The notes beneath the pieces were generated by a model. That model was given only the letters and a program-made list of their open reading frames with translations, made no database searches and had not been told where the DNA came from. Below are positions 50,196 through 58,413 of a stretch of 64,000 nucleotides of DNA, one piece after another; position 1 is the first letter of the stretch; each line of letters begins with the position of its first letter. The position numbers and the translations under genes were made by a program. This DNA comes from Bog-159 sp035499555 (GTDB lineage: Bacteria > Acidobacteriota > Terriglobia > Bryobacterales > Bryobacteraceae). The DNA lies in the NCBI GenBank assembly GCA_035499555.1, contig DATJYO010000069.1:3961-67960 (forward strand), given 5' to 3'.

Positions 50196-52832
50196 CTATT
50201 CCTCGCGGAGCATAAAGGCCGGGTCGATATGGATGGCGCGCACCACCGCCGGCAACGCGGCCAGCAGCACGGCCACGGAGATCGCCGTGGCCGGCAACGC
50301 GATCATCGACACATCTGTCGGCTGGACGGCATACAGTAATACCTTGATGTATCGCGCGGAGGCGATGCCGAGCGCGGCACCCACCAGCGCGCCGATGAAC
50401 ACCATCGCAAAGATTTCCGACGTCACCCGTCGCGCCACATGTCCCGGCCTGGCCCCGATCGCGATGCGGATGCCGATTTCGCGGCGTCGCTGCACGACGG
50501 AATAATCGAGCACGCCATACAATCCGATGACGGCCAACAGCAGCGCGACCGCCGCGAAGAACAGCGCCAGCATGGCGATCAACCGCTCCCGTACGAGCTG
50601 CGCGCCGTCGATCTCGGCCTGCGTGCGGATGCTGCTGACGCGAAACGCGGGCCATGCGCGCGGCACCTCGCGCCGTAATACCGAAGCCAGGGCGAGCGGA
50701 TCTGGCGCCGACGTGCGCACCAGAATCGTAGCACTGCCGGCGGCTTCGTCGGCAGCGCCGAACCACATCGGCTCGTACAGTGTGGGGGGCATCTGCTCGC
50801 GCATGTCCTGGTAGTGCGCATTCCGCGCCAGGCCGACAATCTCGAAGTGCCCGCCGCCGCGGGTACGGTCGAACGATCTCCCGACCGGGTTCGCGCCCTG
50901 AAAATACGTCTGGGCGAATGCTTCGTTGACCACCGCGACGCCGGGGCCCAACTCGCCGCGGCGGAGATCCCGGCCGGCGATCAGCGGGATCCGCATGGTG
51001 TCCAGCCAGCCCGGCGAAACTCGTAGCGAGTACGACAGAACGTTGCTGGCCGGAGCGCCATTCACCGCCACAAAGCCGCCTTGCATGTTGCCGCTGAACA
51101 ACGGCCAGGACGCCATCGCGACCTTCTCCACCCCGGGCAGGCTGCGCACGTGATCCACCAACTGCTCCCAATAGACCGGCCGCTGCGGCCGCGTCGCTAC
51201 CGTTTCGACCGCCAGCAGGCGGTCCGCGGAGAACCCCGGGGGCCGGTTCGCCAGGTTTGCGAACGTGGCGGCGAACAGGCCTGCCAGGAACAAAATAGCG
51301 AAGCAGAACGCCGACTGGAACGCGATGAGCGTGTGCATCCCGCGCCGCCGTGAATGCGGATCGTCTCCGCCCCGGAGAGCGTTCGCCGGATGGATAGCCG
51401 ATGCGTGCAGCGCCGGCGCCAGCCCAAACAGCATCGTGACGCCGGCCGCCAGCGCGAGCCCAAAAGCCAGCACATGCCAATCGGCGGGGAGATCCAGGCG
51501 CGCAGGATTGTCCGGCGGATTGATCCGGTTCAAGACGGACGGCGCGGCCCATGCCGCGAACGCCGCCGCCGCCGGCGCGGCCGACAGGACCAGCATGGTG
51601 CTCTCCACAAGCATGAGTTGCACCAGGCGCCGGCGCCCGGCTCCGATGGAGACGCGCAGCGCCATTTCGCGCGCGCGGGCGGCGGCTTGCGCGCTCAGCA
51701 GATTGGCGAGGTTCGCACAGGTGATCAGCAGGATCAGCACCGATAACGCTGCCAGCACTTCCAGCGGCCGCCAGTAGTCCTTTCGCATCTGCGAGACGCC
51801 GCCCGCCGCGGGTTCTACCAGCACCGTCTGATGAAGGAAATGATCGAGCTGGCTTTTGGGCCAGCCCGTAAGACCCGCGGCTCTTTCCTCCTGCACCTCC
51901 TGAAATACAGGCTGCAGGCGGTCGCGGACCGATGCCGGGGTAACGCCGGGCTGGATTTCCGCAAATACCCGCATCCACGCCCAGTCGGCTTCATCCAGGC
52001 CGCCGTGCATCGCAGCCGGAAGAAAAATGTCCGCCATCACGCCAGGCTCGGTGCCGGTAAACGAACGCGGCGCCACCCCGACGATCTGGTAGAGGCGCGT
52101 TCCCAGTTGAAAACTGCGGCCCAGGACATGCGGATCGCCTCCGAAGCGGCGCATCCAGTAGTCGTAGGAGAGCACGGCGTAGGGATGCGCGCCGGCCTGG
52201 CGATCGTCGTTATCGGTAAAGAGACGGCCCAGCGCCGGGCGGAGACCGAAGACGTCGAACATCCGGCCGGAGACGAACTGCCGGTAGGCCTGCTCGATCT
52301 CCTGGCTCGTCGCGTAGGTCAGATCGACGCGTTCCACCCAGGAGGCGGTCACCAGTTCCGCACGGCCCTGGACTGCCGCGCGCATCCGGCGGAACAGCGG
52401 ATACTCGCAGCTTTCGGTAACGCGGAAATGGCCGCCGGGATCGAATCCCCGGATAGCGAAGACATAGAGGCGTTCCGGGTGCGCCACGGGTAAAGGCCGC
52501 AGCAGCAGCGCGTCGATGAGCCGGAAGGCAGACGTGCAGGCGCCCATCGCCAGGGCAAGTGAGAGCATCGCCGAAGTGGAAGCAACCTTATTCTTGCGCA
52601 GTTGCCGCCAGCCGAAGATCGCATCGGCGCGCAAGGAATCGAGCCACGGAACCACGCGAAAATCGCCGCTGCGCTCGCGGTGGCGCAAGGCGGAGCCAAA
52701 AGCGCGGCGGACCTCGGCGGGGTCGCGGCCCTCGGCGAGGGCCTCGGCAATGTGCGATTCGAGTTCCTCGTCGATCTGGCGATTCAGTGTGGCGTGGCGA
52801 AAAACGTTGCTGATTCGTGACCGGAGAGACAT
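50196..52832 (-). CDS. ADOP-type ABC transporter permease, second of a tandem pair
   Basis: 878 residues. The N-terminal extension SLRSRISNVFRHATLNRQIDEELESHIAEALAEGRDPAEVRRAFGS precedes AIFGWRQLRKNK and helix 1. MacB cores and FtsX blocks follow in duplicate (LLITCANLANLLSAQAAARAREMALRVSIGAGR; YSVVQRRREIGIRIAIGARPGHVARR), ending VVRAIHIDPAFMLREE. It is closely similar along its length to the gene at 52840-55482 and starts seven bases after it, indicating recent tandem duplication. Confidence 0.9.
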   Translation of the reverse strand: MSLRSRISNVFRHATLNRQIDEELESHIAEALAEGRDPAEVRRAFGSALRHRERSGDFRVVPWLDSLRADAIFGWRQLRKNKVASTSAMLSLALAMGACTSAFRLIDALLLRPLPVAHPERLYVFAIRGFDPGGHFRVTESCEYPLFRRMRAAVQGRAELVTASWVERVDLTYATSQEIEQAYRQFVSGRMFDVFGLRPALGRLFTDNDDRQAGAHPYAVLSYDYWMRRFGGDPHVLGRSFQLGTRLYQIVGVAPRSFTGTEPGVMADIFLPAAMHGGLDEADWAWMRVFAEIQPGVTPASVRDRLQPVFQEVQEERAAGLTGWPKSQLDHFLHQTVLVEPAAGGVSQMRKDYWRPLEVLAALSVLILLITCANLANLLSAQAAARAREMALRVSIGAGRRRLVQLMLVESTMLVLSAAPAAAAFAAWAAPSVLNRINPPDNPARLDLPADWHVLAFGLALAAGVTMLFGLAPALHASAIHPANALRGGDDPHSRRRGMHTLIAFQSAFCFAILFLAGLFAATFANLANRPPGFSADRLLAVETVATRPQRPVYWEQLVDHVRSLPGVEKVAMASWPLFSGNMQGGFVAVNGAPASNVLSYSLRVSPGWLDTMRIPLIAGRDLRRGELGPGVAVVNEAFAQTYFQGANPVGRSFDRTRGGGHFEIVGLARNAHYQDMREQMPPTLYEPMWFGAADEAAGSATILVRTSAPDPLALASVLRREVPRAWPAFRVSSIRTQAEIDGAQLVRERLIAMLALFFAAVALLLAVIGLYGVLDYSVVQRRREIGIRIAIGARPGHVARRVTSEIFAMVFIGALVGAALGIASARYIKVLLYAVQPTDVSMIALPATAISVAVLLAALPAVVRAIHIDPAFMLREE

Positions 52833-52839
52833 GTCAACG

Positions 52840-55482
52840 CTACTCCTCGCGCAGCGTGGCCGCCGGATCGATGCTCACGGCGCGGTAAACACCCGGCAGC
52901 GCGGCTACCAGCGCGGCCAAAAGGATCGTCAATGCCGGAACAGTGAGCATTGCCGTTTCCGTCGCCTTCACCTGATACAGCAGGGTTTCGACATCGTGCA
53001 CGGACGCCAGGGCCAGGGCCAGGCCGGCCGCGCCGCCGGCCAGGACCATGCCGAAGATCTGCCCAGTGACCAGCCGCGCGATGCCGGCAGGTTGCGCGCC
53101 GATGGCCATGCGGATGCCAATTTCGCGCCGGCGCTGCACCACCGAGTAATCGAGGACACCATAGAGTCCGATCGCGGCCAGCAGCAGGGCGACAGCGGCG
53201 AAGAACGAAGCCAGCAGGGCCAGCAGGCGCTCGCGCACCGTGTGGGAATCGTCGATTTCCTGCTGCGTGCGGATGTTGTTTACCCGAAATTCGGGGCGCG
53301 CGCGCGGCACTTCGCGGCGCAGGATGGAAGCCAGCGCCCTGGGGTTATCGCCCGAAGTGCGGACGACGAAGGTGGCGAATTCCGTCGGGTTGGGCAGACC
53401 TTTGTCATCGACGGCGTTAAAGGGCACGTAGACGGTTGGCAGGGTGGTCTCCCGAAGATCGCGGTAGGGCGCGTCGCGGACTACGCCGACGATGACGTAA
53501 GACCTGCGGTCGCCTCCGCCCACCGTGACTCCCAGCGGCCGTAGTCCGTTCAGGAATTGCTTCACGAACGTCTCGTTCACGATGACCACGCCGGGATAGA
53601 CATCATCCGGCCGGAAATCGCGGCCTTCCAGCAATTGGATTCTCATCGTGCGGAGCCAGCCGGGAGAGACGCTGAGAAAATAAGCCAGGACGGGACCAGG
53701 GGGCGCGCCGTTGATCGAAATGAACCGGTTCCAGGCCTGGCCGGAGAGCAGGGGCCAACCGGCGATGGCCACGCTATCGACACCGGGAACGGTTCGCAGA
53801 TGGTCGGCGGCCTGGTTCCAGAAGACGCGCGGCTGGGCGCGCTCGGCCTGTACTTCGACATTCAAGAGCCGGTCCGGCACAAAGCCCAACGGCCTGTGGG
53901 ACAGTCGATTGAAACTGGCGGCGAACAGTCCCGCGAAGAACAGGACGATGAAACAGAAGGCCGCCTGGACGGCAATCAAGGCATGCAGCGACCGGCGGCG
54001 GGCGTGGGGATCGTCGCCACCCTTGAGGGCATTCGCGGGACTGATCGTCGAGGCGCGCAAAGCCGGCGCCAGACCGAACAGCAGAGTCACCACCACGGTC
54101 AACGCCAGGCCGAATCCCAGCACCCGCCAATCGGCAGGCAGCATGAGGCGTACGGGGCGGTCGGGTGGATTGATGCGGCTGACCACGAACGGCGCCGACC
54201 ACCGGGCGAAGCAGGCGCCCACCACGGCCGCAAATGCAGCCACCATGGCGCTCTCCACCAGCACCAGTTGCATCAGGCGCGCGCGTCCCGCGCCAATGGA
54301 CACGCGCAGTGCCATTTCCCGGGCGCGGGCCGCCGCCTCCGCCGTAAACAGGTTGGCGAGGTTGGCGCAGGCGATCAACAGGACCAGGGTCACCAGGACG
54401 GCGAGGGCCCAAAGGGCCGGCCGGTAATACTCCTGCAGTCCCGAGGCTCCGGCGGCCGCCGGAAGCAAGAGGAGCTTTTGCGAGAGATACTTCGCGATGG
54501 TTTCTTTGCTCATGCCCTGGAACCCTCTGGCGCGGTTCTCCTCGAAGGCATGCGAGGTGGCGTGCAGGACGGCGCGAAGTGTTTCGATGGGGACTCCCGG
54601 CTTCACCAGGGCCAGCGTGCGATGCCAGGTCCAATCATCGTGCGTCGCCCCGGGATGCATCATGGCGGGAAGGAAGATGTCGGTGATGGTGCCGGTTTCC
54701 GTACCGGTGAACGGCGGTTCGACGACTCCCACGATTTCGTATAGCCGGCCGGCGAAACGGAAGGTGCGGCCCACGATTTTCGGGTCGCGGTTGAAGCGGC
54801 GGGTCCAATAATCGTACGAGATGACGGCGTAGGGATGCGCGCCGGGCTTCTGGTCGTCGGCCGCCGTAAGCAGGCGGCCCATTGCAGGCCGGAGGCCGAA
54901 GGCGCCGAACATCCGGCCGGAGACGTATTGGATGTTGGCCTTTTCCATGTCGTTGGCGTTACGGTAGGTCAGATCGGAGCGCTCCGCGTAGGAGACCGCG
55001 ATGAGTTCGGCGCGATTGCCGGCCGCGGCACGCATCAGAAGAAAGTCGGGATAAGCCCAACTGTCGCCGGTACGGACTTGTCCGTCGAAGTCCGTGCCGC
55101 GGCGGACGAGTTCGTAAAGACGCTCGGCGTGGGCCACGGGGAGGGGACGGAGCAGGATGGCGTCGATCAGCCGAAATGCCGCGACGCAGGCGCCGATGCC
55201 CAGGCCCAGGGAGAGAATGGCGGCGGCCGAGGTGACTTTGCGCTTCCTCAATTGCCGCCAGGCGAAGACAGCGTCTGCCCGGATGGAATCCAGCCAGGGC
55301 AGCAGGCGCATGTCGCGGCTCTCTTCGCGGTGGCGCAGCGGGGAGCCGAAGGCCAGCCGGGCTTCGGCCGCATCGCGGCCGTCCGCGATCCCTTCCGCGA
55401 TGTGCGATTCCAGTTCTTCGTCGATCTCGCGGCTTACCGCGCCGCCGCGAAAAACGTTCGTGACACGTGACCAGAGAGACAT
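52840..55482 (-). CDS. ADOP-type ABC transporter permease, first of a tandem pair
   Basis: 880 residues with the same plan as its downstream twin: extension SLWSRVTNVFRGGAVSREIDEELESHIAEGIADGRDAAEARLAFGS, VFAWRQLRKRKVTSAAAIL, MacB cores and FtsX blocks (LLIACANLANLFTAEAAARAREMALRVSIGAGR; YSVVQRRREIGIRMAIGAQPAGIARL), ending VYRAVSIDPAATLREE. One base separates it from the padR stop, so PadR probably controls both permeases. No ATPase is encoded beside them. Confidence 0.9.
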   Translation of the reverse strand: MSLWSRVTNVFRGGAVSREIDEELESHIAEGIADGRDAAEARLAFGSPLRHREESRDMRLLPWLDSIRADAVFAWRQLRKRKVTSAAAILSLGLGIGACVAAFRLIDAILLRPLPVAHAERLYELVRRGTDFDGQVRTGDSWAYPDFLLMRAAAGNRAELIAVSYAERSDLTYRNANDMEKANIQYVSGRMFGAFGLRPAMGRLLTAADDQKPGAHPYAVISYDYWTRRFNRDPKIVGRTFRFAGRLYEIVGVVEPPFTGTETGTITDIFLPAMMHPGATHDDWTWHRTLALVKPGVPIETLRAVLHATSHAFEENRARGFQGMSKETIAKYLSQKLLLLPAAAGASGLQEYYRPALWALAVLVTLVLLIACANLANLFTAEAAARAREMALRVSIGAGRARLMQLVLVESAMVAAFAAVVGACFARWSAPFVVSRINPPDRPVRLMLPADWRVLGFGLALTVVVTLLFGLAPALRASTISPANALKGGDDPHARRRSLHALIAVQAAFCFIVLFFAGLFAASFNRLSHRPLGFVPDRLLNVEVQAERAQPRVFWNQAADHLRTVPGVDSVAIAGWPLLSGQAWNRFISINGAPPGPVLAYFLSVSPGWLRTMRIQLLEGRDFRPDDVYPGVVIVNETFVKQFLNGLRPLGVTVGGGDRRSYVIVGVVRDAPYRDLRETTLPTVYVPFNAVDDKGLPNPTEFATFVVRTSGDNPRALASILRREVPRARPEFRVNNIRTQQEIDDSHTVRERLLALLASFFAAVALLLAAIGLYGVLDYSVVQRRREIGIRMAIGAQPAGIARLVTGQIFGMVLAGGAAGLALALASVHDVETLLYQVKATETAMLTVPALTILLAALVAALPGVYRAVSIDPAATLREE

Positions 55483-55483
55483 A

Positions 55484-55813
55484 TCAAGCCATCCTTAGAA
55501 CCCGGTTCACCGCGGAGGTCACCGCATGCCAGCGCGACTCTTCGGCGGCCAACTGTTTCCGGCCCGCGGCGGTCAATGCGTACAAACGCGCGCGCCGGCC
55601 GGTGTCTTTGGTGATCCACTCGGCGCAGATCCAGCCAGCCTCCTCCATGCGGTGCAGCGCGGGATAGAGAGAGCCCTCCTCGGCCCGTAGCACGTCCTCG
55701 GACATGTCCTTGATAGCGGACATGATGGCGTAGCCGTGCAGGCGCGGGCGGCGGGAGAGAATCTTCAGCACCAGAAGATCGAGGGATCCTTGCAGGGCGT
55801 CGGTTTTGGGCAT
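55484..55813 (-). CDS. PadR-family transcriptional regulator (acidobacterial type)
   Basis: 109 residues. PKTDALQGSLDLLVLKILSRRPRLHGYAIMSAIKDMSEDVLRAEEGSLYPALHRMEEAGWICAEW is the classic PadR winged helix, and RRARLYALTAAGRKQLAAEESRW the wing and last helix. It heads the tandem ADOP operon. A dyad with AGAYGTCT half-sites overlaps its promoter, so autoregulation is likely. No Shine-Dalgarno sequence precedes the ATG. Confidence 0.93.
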   Translation of the reverse strand: MPKTDALQGSLDLLVLKILSRRPRLHGYAIMSAIKDMSEDVLRAEEGSLYPALHRMEEAGWICAEWITKDTGRRARLYALTAAGRKQLAAEESRWHAVTSAVNRVLRMA

Positions 55814-55817
55814 ATCC

Positions 55818-55841
55818 AGATGTCTTATTATACAGACGTCT
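55818..55841. promoter_or_regulatory. dyad operator and -10 box upstream of the second padR
   Basis: AGATGTCT (55818-55825) and AGACGTCT (55834-55841) form an imperfect dyad with eight bases between. TATAAT (55827-55832, minus strand) lies in the middle. The dyad starts five bases before the padR ATG, so a bound dimer would cover the -10 and the start of the transcript. Confidence 0.6.
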
Positions 55842-55919
55842 AGGTATGCGAATGGTTACGCCGAAATCGCGCCACGCTGAACGCCGGACGGGAAAAAGGG
55901 AGCGCCGCGACGCCTCCTC

Positions 55920-55925
55920 TATAAT
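55920..55925 (+). promoter_or_regulatory. -10 box (TATAAT) for murB
   Basis: Consensus TATAAT, seven bases, then the ATG at 55933; a probable leaderless transcript. Confidence 0.5.
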
Positions 55926-55932
55926 TGAAGCA

Positions 55933-56910
55933 ATGGACTCCACGCTGGCGCGCCTGTCCGCAATCCCTGATTTAGCCGTTTCGCGCGCCGCGCCGCTTTC
56001 GGCTCACACGCGTTTCGCGATCGGCGGTCCGGCCGACATCTACGCCGAAACCGCCAGCGTCGAGGCCTTCATCGCGGCCCTGGCCGTGGCGCGCGCCAGC
56101 GGACGCGACTACATGGTGATGGGCGGCGGCACCAACCTGATCGTATCCGACGCCGGATTTCGCGGCATCATGCTGCGCTACGTGGGACGGCAGATTCTGG
56201 CGGCTGGTACGCGCGTTTATGGCGATGCGGGCGCCGCCCTGCAGGACCTGGTGGATTTTGCCATCGAACGCGGGTTGGCCGGCCTGGAGACGCTGGCCGG
56301 GATTCCGGGATCGGTGGGCGCGGCGGTCTACGGCAACGCGGGGGCCTATGGCCACTCCATCTCCGAGCGCGTGTTCGGCGTGCGGTTCTTCGACGGCAAG
56401 CGCGTACGCGTGTTCGACAATGCGGCGTGCGAGTTTCATTATCGCGAGAGCGTTTTCAAGCGCCACAAAGATTGGATTATTTTCTCGGCGGAGCTCGCGC
56501 TTTCCCCCGCTGACGCGGAGGCGCTGCGCACCACCGCCGCCGGCATTCTGAAGGTGCGCAACGAGAAGTTCCCGGTGACCATGAAGTGCGCGGGCAGCAT
56601 TTTTAAGAATCTCCTGCTGGCGGAGCTGCCGGCCGCCGTGGCCGCCGCGGTGCCGGAAAAGGTAGTTCGGGAAGGCAAAGTGCCGGCCGCCTATTTCCTG
56701 GAACAGGCGGGCGCCAAGGGCATGTCGCGCGGCGATATTCATGTGGCCGCCTATCACGCCAATCTGATCTACAACGGCGGAGCCGGCACTGCCGCCGATC
56801 TTTGCGCACTCATCGCGGAACTGAAAGGGCGCGTGCGCCGGCAATTTGAGATCGATCTGGAAGAAGAGGTGCAATACGTGGGATTTGGCGATACCTGTCC
56901 GGTGGGATAG
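55933..56910 (+). CDS. murB: UDP-N-acetylenolpyruvoylglucosamine reductase MurB
   Basis: 325 residues from the ATG at 55933. The FAD domain shows SAHTRFAIGGPAD, VMGGGTNLIVSDAGF and GLAGLETLAGIPGSVGAAVYGNAGAYG, and the catalytic region CAGSIFKN carries the proton-donor Ser. The C-terminus AYHANLIYNGGAGTAADLCALI belongs to the substrate domain. It reduces UDP-GlcNAc-enolpyruvate to UDP-MurNAc in peptidoglycan synthesis. It is away from a dcw cluster. The following ankyrin gene begins before its stop. Confidence 0.95.
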   Translation: MDSTLARLSAIPDLAVSRAAPLSAHTRFAIGGPADIYAETASVEAFIAALAVARASGRDYMVMGGGTNLIVSDAGFRGIMLRYVGRQILAAGTRVYGDAGAALQDLVDFAIERGLAGLETLAGIPGSVGAAVYGNAGAYGHSISERVFGVRFFDGKRVRVFDNAACEFHYRESVFKRHKDWIIFSAELALSPADAEALRTTAAGILKVRNEKFPVTMKCAGSIFKNLLLAELPAAVAAAVPEKVVREGKVPAAYFLEQAGAKGMSRGDIHVAAYHANLIYNGGAGTAADLCALIAELKGRVRRQFEIDLEEEVQYVGFGDTCPVG

Positions 56911-58147
56911 GCGCCGGCGGTATGGCCGCCTCGCCGCCTGGCTGCTGCTGGCCGCGGCCGGGTTGCCGGCGGCCGACCTGCACCAGGCGGTGACGGACGG
57001 CAACCTGGAACAGGTCCGGACGCTGCTGGCTGCCGGCGTGGACGCCAACACCCGCGACACACTGGGCGCTACGCCACTGCACGACGCCGCCTGGACCGGG
57101 AACGTCGAGATCGCCGCCCTCCTGATCGCCCGCGGTGCCGACGTCAACGCCCGCCATCTGGAGGCCGGTTCCACGCCGCTGGCCTATGCCGTGATTAAAG
57201 ATCACCGCGGCGTCGCGGAGTTGCTGCTGGCCCATGGCGCGGACGTGGATGCTCCCGATCGCTCCGGATCCACGGCGCTGTTGCTGGCCGCTACCCGCGG
57301 CTACGAAGAAATGGCCGCCCTCCTTCTGGCGCACGGCGCGGACGTCAACACCCGGGACCGGTCCGGATCGGCCGCGCTCGACGAAGCCGCCTGGAAAGGC
57401 TATGCCGGCCTCGTCCGCCTGCTTCTCGATAAAGGCGCGCACATCGAAGCGCGCAACCGGGAGACCGGCGCAACGCCGCTCAACGAAGCCGCCATCAAGG
57501 GTCATGCGGACGTGGTGAAGCTGCTGCTGGAGCGGGGCGCCGACCCTGGCACGCAGGATAACGCGGGTGCTTCACCATTGGAAAATGCCTCGCGATTCGC
57601 GCATACCGCGGTTATCGAGACGCTGATGGCCCACGGCGTCAGCCTGGGCAAGAAGAGCCGGCCGGGCTCGGGACTGCTTTGCGAAGCCGTGTTGAAGGGC
57701 CAGGCGGACATGGTCGAGCTGCTGGCTGCCAAAGGCGCCGACGTGAATGCGCGCGGTCCGGAGGGATCCGCCCCCCTGGGCGACGCCGCGTTGAAAGGCT
57801 ACACCGGGATCGCCCGCATTCTGCTGGAGCACGGCGCGCGTGTCGACGAACGCAACAGCGCCGGCGCCACGCCGCTGCACGATGCGGCGTTGAGCGGGCA
57901 CAAGGAGGTCGCCGCGCTGCTCCTCGACCATGGCGCGGATATCAACGCGCGCGATACGTCCGGCGCCACGCCGCTCTACGAAGCGGCTTCCTGGGGCCGC
58001 CGGGATGTGGTGGAACTCCTGCTTGCGCGCGGCGCGGATGTGAATTTGCGCAACACCGCCGGCGATACCGCTCTAAAAGGCGCCGCCGACAACGGCTTCA
58101 ATGATATCGTCAAGCTGTTACAAAGCGGCGTGTCGGTCCGTCACTGA
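56885..58147 (+). CDS. exported or membrane-anchored ankyrin-repeat protein
   Basis: 420 residues if started at TTG (56885), overlapping murB by 26 bases. No ATG or GTG precedes the hydrophobic leader RLAAWLLLAAAGLPAADL, so the start is a best guess. About eleven ankyrin repeats follow, many close to the consensus (GATPLHDAAWTGNVEIAALL, SGATPLYEAASWGRRDVVELL). The leader suggests periplasmic placement, less usual for ankyrins. It likely binds proteins; its link to murB may be only transcriptional. Confidence 0.8.
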   Translation: MAIPVRWDRRRRYGRLAAWLLLAAAGLPAADLHQAVTDGNLEQVRTLLAAGVDANTRDTLGATPLHDAAWTGNVEIAALLIARGADVNARHLEAGSTPLAYAVIKDHRGVAELLLAHGADVDAPDRSGSTALLLAATRGYEEMAALLLAHGADVNTRDRSGSAALDEAAWKGYAGLVRLLLDKGAHIEARNRETGATPLNEAAIKGHADVVKLLLERGADPGTQDNAGASPLENASRFAHTAVIETLMAHGVSLGKKSRPGSGLLCEAVLKGQADMVELLAAKGADVNARGPEGSAPLGDAALKGYTGIARILLEHGARVDERNSAGATPLHDAALSGHKEVAALLLDHGADINARDTSGATPLYEAASWGRRDVVELLLARGADVNLRNTAGDTALKGAADNGFNDIVKLLQSGVSVRH

Positions 58148-58310
58148 CAGCTCGGCTGCTGAGTCGAGTTACCCTGCCTGACTTGCGATCGGTGTTCCGA
58201 TCCTATGTGCGACTTACTGTTGCTAAGCCACTGCCTGCCCGATGTGTGAAATGTCACTGATATTCTGCTAATAAGGGAAAAAAGGTCTGTATATAGTAAA
58301 AATCCAGATG

Positions 58311-58413
58311 TATAATCGGTGCGGCCCGGAAGGCTAAATGGAAAATCGCGGATCGTTCGGACTTTCCATTTTCAGTCGTTTGTAGAAGTTTTTCCTGATG
58401 TTATGGAGGACCT
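58311..58413 (+). promoter_or_regulatory. promoter and structured leader of the S53 peptidase gene
   Basis: TATAAT at 58311-58316 implies a leader of about 90 bases. It contains a perfect 9-base inverted repeat, AAATGGAAA (58336-58344) and TTTCCATTT (58373-58381), with a 28-base loop, followed by GGAGG before the ATG. Other bases of the 58148-58310 gap hold AT-rich DNA without a recognisable gene. No known riboswitch family was recognised. Confidence 0.45.
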
